Shown here: piece after piece, positions 58,401 to 64,000 of the stretch | Layout: the number at the start of each line of letters is the position of its first letter | Numbering within the stretch: the stretch's first letter is position 1 | DNA from: Hyparrhenia diplandra | Lineage: Eukaryota; Streptophyta; Magnoliopsida; Poales; Poaceae | DNA length: 64,000 nucleotides | Reading direction: 5' to 3' | NCBI GenBank assembly: GCA_015847255.1 | Contig: JADLZK010009305.1 | Location: 62,001-126,000, forward strand | Notes under the pieces: generated by a model | Seen by the model: only the letters and a program-made list of their open reading frames with translations | What the model was told of the DNA's origin: nothing | Databases searched by the model: none | Position numbers and translations under genes: made by a program

Positions 58401-60359
58401 GTCGCCCCGACAACGGGGCCACCCCATTGCTTACGTCGGTAGAACTCTTGGACCCAAGTCACAAGGTTTGTCAACCTATGAGAAGGAATGCTTGGCAATA
58501 CTAATGGCAGTAGATCCTCGGGCGCCATTACTTACAAACCTCACCTTTTGTGATATTGGTGACCGAGAAAAGTTTGACACACCTAGATGATCAAACTCTG
58601 TCCCACTCCCGGCAACACAAAGCCCTAACCAAGCTTATGGGAATGAGTTACAAAATCCTTTACAAGAAAGGTGTTGAGAACAAAGCGGTGATGCTTTATC
58701 AAGGTTACACACTTCTCCAACTTATGATATCAAGGCAATGTCTGTGATAAAACCCTTATGGCTAGAAGACATTCGGTCAAATTTTACATTGTAGATCCCG
58801 ATTGTACAAAGCTATTGACTGAACTTCTTTGTGTCCAATACATCTGGTCACTATTCATTGCATGAAGGGTTGATAAAGTACAAGAATAGGATATGGATTG
58901 GTAACAATTCTATTTTACAAAAGAAGATTATATCAGCCCTACACACAAGTGCTATTGGTGGACATTCAGGAATTGAAGCCACATCAAAAAGGGTGAAACA
59001 AATGTTTGCATGGCCAAAGCTTAATCAAACAGTAAAGGTTTTTGTTGAGCAGTGTTCAATTTGTCGACAAGCAAAGGCTGAAAGGGTGGCATACCCGGAC
59101 TCCTGGAACCTTTACCTATACCCGACAATGCTTGGCGGATGGTCACCATGGACTTTATTGAAGGCTTACCAAAATCAGCTGGATTCAATAGCATTCTGGT
59201 GGTGGTTGATAAGTACTCCAAATATGCTCATTTCTTACCTCTGTCTCATCCATTTACAGCACTGCAGGTAGCATTGGTATTCCTTGACAATGTATTCAAG
59301 CTGCATGGTTTACCAGCTGTGATGATATCGGCAGAGACGAGTCTTTACCGGCCGGGTATGGAGAGAACTCTTTGATATCTTTGAAAATTGAATTGAGAAT
59401 GAGTAGTGCATACCACCCCAAACCGATGGTCAAACTGAACGTGTGAATCAATGCCTTGAAACTTATTTAAGATGCTTTGTCGGTGCTTGTCCATCCAAAT
59501 GGTCTAAATGGCTGTCTATAGCAGAATATTGGTACAATACCACTTATCATACAAACATTAGGCGGTCACCATTTGTGGTTATCTATGGACATGAACCAAG
59601 GCATTTTGGTTGTGATCTCCCGGTGCATGCAAGTCGGTTGATCTAGCGAGAATGGCTTCAAAAGCAGGGGATCTCATTCAACAACTTGTCGGAACTAATG
59701 CGTCTCGAGCTCGGGCAAAAATGAAATCCCAGGCTGACAAACATCGAACACCAAGAGTGTTTCACGTTGGGGAAAGTGTTTATTTGAAAGCTCAACCTTA
59801 TGTGCAAACATCTCTTGCACCAAGATCATCAAACAAGCTGTCATTTCGCTACTTTGGACCATTCAAAATTGTGGACTGTATTGGTTCAGTTGCTTACAAG
59901 CTCCTACTACCTCCAACTTGCGGATCCACCCTGTTTTCCATGTCTCACAGCTCAAAAAGGCCATTCCTCAAGACACTCAGGTACATGAATTACCAGATGT
60001 GGATTATGCACTGCAGGTACCCTTGAAGATTCTTGACAACGGGGTTCGTCGTGATCGAGACCAAGTAATTAAACAGGTCTTGATCCGGTGGTCCAATCTA
60101 CCGGCTACACTCGCAACTTGGGAAGATGGCGGCACTCCGTCAAGAGTTCCCGGCAGCACCGGCTTGGGGACAACCTGGTTTTTCAGGAGGAGGTATGTCA
60201 CCAACATCACCGATGACCCTGGCTGCTGGCTCGCCGATGGAGTTGATCGACTGCGAAGGTGATGGCGAGCGAGAGGAGGAATCGGTGATTGGGCCTCGGA
60301 GGACCGCTCGGCCTGCTAAGGGCAATCGCAAATCACGTGGGCTCGATTGGGGCGTGTAA
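55483..60359 (+). pseudogene. Chromovirus gag-pol polyprotein, multiply frameshifted
   Basis: Start MATPEEQLGK at 55483. The gag core (FDGSNPRLWV, 56030-56460) is followed by the knuckle CFKCGEKWGPQHKC (56662-56703) and aspartic protease IDSGSTHSFID (56910-56942). Reverse transcriptase has CVDYRRLN (about 57640) and FIDDILIYSK (about 57930-57962); RNase H has IIETDAST (about 58370). Integrase has the zinc-binding HSG...CSICRQAK (58960-59072) and the core start MDFIEGLPKS (about 59148), but the second catalytic region is scrambled near 59320-59400. TDGQTERVN follows (about 59430). A chromodomain-like VLIRWSNLPATLATWED (about 60080-60128) ends the protein, which runs on into the 3' LTR. At least eight frame changes make it inactive as written. 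Confidence 0.88.
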
Positions 60360-60560
60360 TTCCGGCCCTGCGTGGCCGTGTCGGCGGCGTTGGCTCCTTC
60401 TTGTATGCGGGAAAGGCGAGGTGGAGAAACTGAACAAGGAACCGAACTACGAACCGCACCGGGTGGTGGCGGCGGTGAAGCTCGGCGGTGCCGGGCGATC
60501 CGATCTCCTTGTATCCGGACAATTGCTATCGTAATATATATCCGTAGTCGATCGGTAACA
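60196..60560 (+). repeat. 3' LTR of the chromovirus
   Basis: 365-bp direct repeat of 55021-55394, followed at once by the duplication TGCAT. The polyprotein stop codon lies inside it, at about 60357. Confidence 0.92.
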
Positions 60561-60565
60561 TGCAT

Positions 60566-61254
60566 CTAGTGCGGTGTCGCTGCTGCGTCGCAGCCGCATC
60601 CAGCGCCCGCCGCCGCCACTCGTCTTTGGGGGCCGCTGTGCCAGGTACCCGTGGCCCGTCTTTGGTGCTGAATCCAGCGCTGCCGCCCGTCGCAGTGCCG
60701 CATCCAGCGTCGTCACCGCCTCCCACGCTAGTGCCGCATCCAGGGCCGCCACCGTCGACACATCCCATGCCATGTAGCTACCTCACAACCACGCCGTCGT
60801 CGAAGAGTGAGTGGATGGAAGAGAAGAGTGGGTCGAGAGGACAAGGGTCGGGCAGGATCCATTGGGGAGATCCAAAATGTACAGGCGGGGAGAGAGGGTG
60901 GGCGTGGTAGGTGGGATCTGGAGGATAGGGAAGCCAGGTTAGGGTTTCAACAGGCAGAAGAGAGCGATGGTGTTTTATTTGGCAGTTCGCGTATCTCATC
61001 CATCCACGAAGTTGATCCAACGGCGATGAACGAAGCATGTATATAGATGGGCTGAGGTGGGCTGCATACATAAACGGGCTTCATTTTTTTAGACTGAATA
61101 TTCTGAGATTGCTAAGTATATGTATTTATATAGTTCTAAAAAAAGTATTTGTAGTTATTATATATAAGTAAGTAAATCTTCTAAAATAAACGCAAAAAAG
61201 TGAATTATATACCAAATATATATTTAAATGTAATATACTTACATATAAATGGTT
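60566..61254. other. CACTA-2 internal region, GC-rich then AT-rich
   Basis: 60566-60800 is GC-rich, with CCGCCACC words and overlapping short frames; 61080-61254 is AT-rich. No gene is recognised. Confidence 0.45.
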
Positions 61255-62674
61255 GGCACCATTTCAGGTCTTTTAGGGGGTGGTCGCAGAGTTCAACGTA
61301 TAATTACCGGGAGAAGTCGCGCGGTAATTAAAATAATTAGAGAAAAGTACCTAACAATTACACAAAATTTTCAAACTTGGCGGTGCCTTCACACATGCCA
61401 TGTAGACGCCTCATAAAAAGTTTGAGGCCGATAGCACACTTTGCAAAGTGCACCGCCACACAACCATGAGAAACCTAAGTATAAGGATAGGGTTCGTGAA
61501 AGGTTGAATATACCATTGTGAAGCACGTCTCGCTCCGCCTAACTTTCGAAACTTCCTCAAATTTTTTTTTGTGGTCATTTACACCCAAAATATGGCCCCA
61601 CGCAAAATCCTAGGTTTTTTAGCCATTTTTGGATTTCTTCAGTATTTTTCTACGTACACGTGCGACCAAATATGGTGAATTACACTTTGAAAACAAAATA
61701 ATTCCAAGACCGGCCTACACAAGCTTTGCCTCCTAGGGCACAAGAGACCTTGGGGCAAAGTTTGGCACCGTTCAGGTCTTCTTCGAGGGGGTGGTCGCAG
61801 TTCAACGTACATTTCTTGGGAGAAGTCGCGCGGTAAATAAAATAATTAGAGAAAAGTACCAAACCATTACGAGAAAATTCTTAAACTTGGCGGTTCCTTC
61901 ACACATGCCATGTAGACGCCTCGAAAAAGTTTGAGGCCCATAGCACACTTTTGCAAAGTGCACCGGCCACACAACCATGAGAAACCTAAGTGTAAGGATA
62001 AGGTTCGTGAAAAGTTGTGTATACCACTGTGAAGCACGTGCGCTCGCCTAACTCGAAACTTTCTCAAATTTTTTTTTGTGGTCATTTACACCCAAAATAT
62101 GGCCCCACGCAAAATCCTAGGTTTTTAGCCATTTTTGGATTTCTTTGTATTTTTCTCGTGCCACGTGCGACCAAATATGGTGAATTACACTTTGAAAACA
62201 AAATAATTCCGCACCGGCCTCCACTAGTTTTGCCTCCTAGGGCACAAGAGACCTTGTGGCAAAGTTTGGCACCATTTCAGGTCTTTTTCGGGGTGGTCGC
62301 AGTTCAACGTACATTTCTTGGGAGAAGTCGCACGGTAATTAAAATAATTAGAGAAAAGTACCAAACCATTACAGAAAATTCTCAAACTTGGCGGTGCCTT
62401 CACACATGCCATGTAGACGCCTCAGAGAAAAAATTTGAGGCCGATAGCACACCGCAAAGCGCATGGGCCACACAACCATGAGAAACCTAATTGTGAGGAT
62501 TGGGTTCCATATACCCTTTGTGAAGCACACGTCATTTCCGCCTATGTCCAAACTTCCTCAAATTTTTTTTTGTGGTCAATTACACCCAAAATATGGCCCC
62601 ACGTAAAATCCTAGGTTTTTTAAGCCATTTTTTGAATTACGATATTTTTCTACGTACGCGTGCGACAAATATTA
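61255..62674 (+). repeat. Satellite-like tandem array, unit about 505 bp, about 2.8 copies
   Basis: Copies start GGCACC at 61255, 61764 and 62268 (periods 509 and 504); the third is cut short near 62674. All copies share TGGTCGCAG, GAGAAAAGTACC, CACACATGCCATGTAGACGC and CAAATATGGTGAATTAC in the same order, at high identity with small indels. No long frame is conserved between copies. The array is internal to CACTA-2. Confidence 0.92.
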
Positions 62675-63009
62675 TTAGTTAATTCCAAATTTATTAAATC
62701 AAACTCAAATTTTAACACTTATAATTATTTTTTAAAGAATGACACGGCGTGTATTAGAGTTAAACACGAAGCTAATAGAACTAGAATGAATCGAATCAGA
62801 TTTAAAACACAATAGTTATAAGCATTATAATCGGAATGACAAATATGTAATTAAGGTTGAGTGCCTTTGGGCGCGTCGCCCGAACCTTTAGTCCCGGTTG
62901 TTGGCGTGAACCTGGAGAAATGAAGCTTTATCCCCGGTTCTCGTTGAGATTGAGAATCGTAGTGTATTTTGCATCCGAGGATAGACCTCATTTGTGCATG
63001 AGTGGAGAC

Positions 63010-63350
63010 ACCAAAATACTTTTAAGCATTTCCTTGGGTGGCAACCTCCAAGAAAATTCAATAACACCCAAGGAAATGCTAATTTACTTGACGGTTTATA
63101 ATAACACCCAAGGAAATGGGTATTTTTCTTGGCGGCTACTAATAACACTCAAGGAAATGAGTTATTTGCTTGGAGGTTACTTGAAACCGCCAAGGAAACT
63201 CCTATATTCCTTCGCGGTTTACTTGAGCCTTCAAGGAAATATATTTCCTTGAGTGCAGAGAAGCACCGCCAAGGAAACTACTCTTTCCTTGGCGGTTTGA
63301 TTTTGGCACTCAAGAAAAATGCTGGCCGCCAAGGCAATTCCATTTTCTGG
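63010..63350 (+). repeat. CACTA-2 right subterminal repeats
   Basis: ACACCCAAGGAAATG, ACCGCCAAGGAAAC and CCTTGGCGGTTT units alternate up to the terminus at 63355, mirroring the left array. Confidence 0.85.
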
Positions 63351-63358
63351 TAGTGTAT

Positions 63359-64000
63359 AGTCGATTTAACACTGTACAACCACTAGTAACACGCGGAGTT
63401 TCACGTGATTTGTGATGTGCGATCGTGTAGTTGTGCCGCGGGGCCTCCCTAGATTAAAAAAATCTAGCTATTTTTTGGATGATTTTTTATTTTGAGATTT
63501 TCTAGGTAACGATTTCTAGAGGAGGCTAAATTTACACTGCCTCCGTGAATCACTGATTTCTAGCCACCTCTTTAGAGCATCAACAGCTGCCTTTGTAGTG
63601 CGTAGTGGATGTGACCTTCAAGACCACGGTGCAAGACACGCTATATGGTTGTACTTGCATGTGGTATCTGATGAGGACATCGCCACGCTGGAGTCGAGTA
63701 TGACTCCAATCCAAGAAGGGAAGGATGAGGAAGACATCACCATATTGGACATACATGTCATGGTCTTCCCCATGTTATATTTCGTCCCCAAGTCACTTCC
63801 CGCCTAGTTCGGATTCAACAAACACCCCGTCTTCAGGGTTTTGGTGATATCTTCATCATACAACATTGAAACATGGTGTTTTGGAAAGCGGGACAATGAC
63901 ACCATCGTTTTGGTTCTGGTCCTAGCTCCAAAAAGCCGTGGATCATAATGTGTGACCACAAAGGTGTTGTGTCACCTATTTTGGGTCAACTTGACCTCGT
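63359..64000. other. Right flank, nothing recognised
   Basis: A 69-residue frame (63598-63807, MRSGCDLQDHG...) is the longest. It has no recognisable domain and may be chance or an exon of a gene continuing beyond the window. Confidence 0.35.

Larger units (their letters stand above)
55021..60560 (+). mobile_element. Ty3/gypsy chromovirus (Reina-like) inserted in CACTA-2
   Basis: Short LTRs (55021-55394 and 60196-60560, TGTCACCAAC...GGTAACA) are flanked by the 5-base duplication TGCAT (55016-55020 and 60561-60565). A tRNA-Met-type primer site (TGGTATCAGCTC, 55396) follows the left LTR, and the purine tract TCAGGAGGAGGTA precedes the right one. The order protease, reverse transcriptase, RNase H, integrase, chromodomain defines a chromovirus. 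The compact 5.5-kb size and LTRs under 400 bp point to the Reina clade (inference). LTR divergence of a few percent indicates a moderately recent insertion. Confidence 0.92.
53167..63355. mobile_element. CACTA-2 transposon (non-autonomous, with nested chromovirus)
   Basis: The left end CACTACCAGAATCCTGAA and the right end TTCCATTTTCTGGTAGTG are inverted complements. TAT is duplicated outside both (53164-53166 and 63356-63358). Subterminal arrays occupy 53185-53595 and 63010-63350. Removing the nested gypsy leaves about 4.6 kb without a transposase. The internal part 53600-54960 has no frame above 62 residues. The element must be mobilised in trans. A truncated relative lies at 32143-32550. 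Confidence 0.9.

Noticed and set aside
61255..62674. Possible CRISPR-like regular repeats
   Set aside because: Units are about 505 bp and directly abutting with no short unique spacers, in a plant nuclear context.

Overview
This is nuclear DNA from a grass, most likely Oryza or a close relative (an inference). The support is rice-type repeats (CACTA transposons, Tourist and Stowaway MITEs, tRNA-derived SINEs, Sirevirus-type and chromovirus LTR elements) and intron-containing plant genes of rice-like families. I see no prokaryotic operons, rRNA, functional tRNA or CRISPR. Most of the window is transposons inserted into one another around a small gene island at about 17.7-31.7 kb.

Left block (1-17160): a CACTA (En/Spm) transposon, CACTA-1, with a decayed TNP2-type transposase on the minus strand. 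Its right terminus is at 17160 and its left end lies outside the window. A 12.4-kb LTR retrotransposon (2391-14806) sits inside it. That element has a Gag with three zinc knuckles but no recognisable protease, integrase, reverse transcriptase or RNase H, so it is a TR-GAG-type non-autonomous element of Sirevirus affinity.

Gene island (17.7-31.7 kb): an intact four-exon aldo-keto reductase gene (+); a nine-exon staphylococcal-nuclease-like CAN-family gene (-) with all splice sites intact but at least three frameshifts; and a two-exon type III polyketide synthase (chalcone-synthase-like) gene (-) with broken frames and a SINE in its intron. Small relics lie between them: a LINE tail with target-site duplications and a decayed Ty3/gypsy integrase. 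The genes are independent; no shared pathway is evident.

Middle block (32-49 kb): a truncated CACTA-2-family end, a MITE, and a Ty1/copia element (33570-40892, minus strand) whose upstream LTR carries a third CACTA-type element and has lost its TATA box. Then come a SINE with perfect duplications, a fold-back element with a Stowaway inside it, a Tourist inserted in another Tourist, a GC-rich sequence between MITE-like arms, and a LINE ORF2 tail interrupted by another SINE.

Right block (49-64 kb): a 3.2-kb LTR element (49101-52261) with no pol but an odd Asp/Asn/Thr-rich open frame. It is followed by CACTA-2 (53167-63355), complete at both ends with a TAT duplication. CACTA-2 contains a Reina-like chromovirus (55021-60560, TSD TGCAT) whose polyprotein frame runs into its 3' LTR, a perfect 60-bp tandem duplication, and a roughly 505-bp tandem array. 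The last 640 bases show nothing recognisable.

Nearly every coding sequence except the aldo-keto reductase carries small indels while splice sites, termini and target duplications stay intact. Either these loci are decaying or the assembly has residual indel errors; sequence alone cannot decide.
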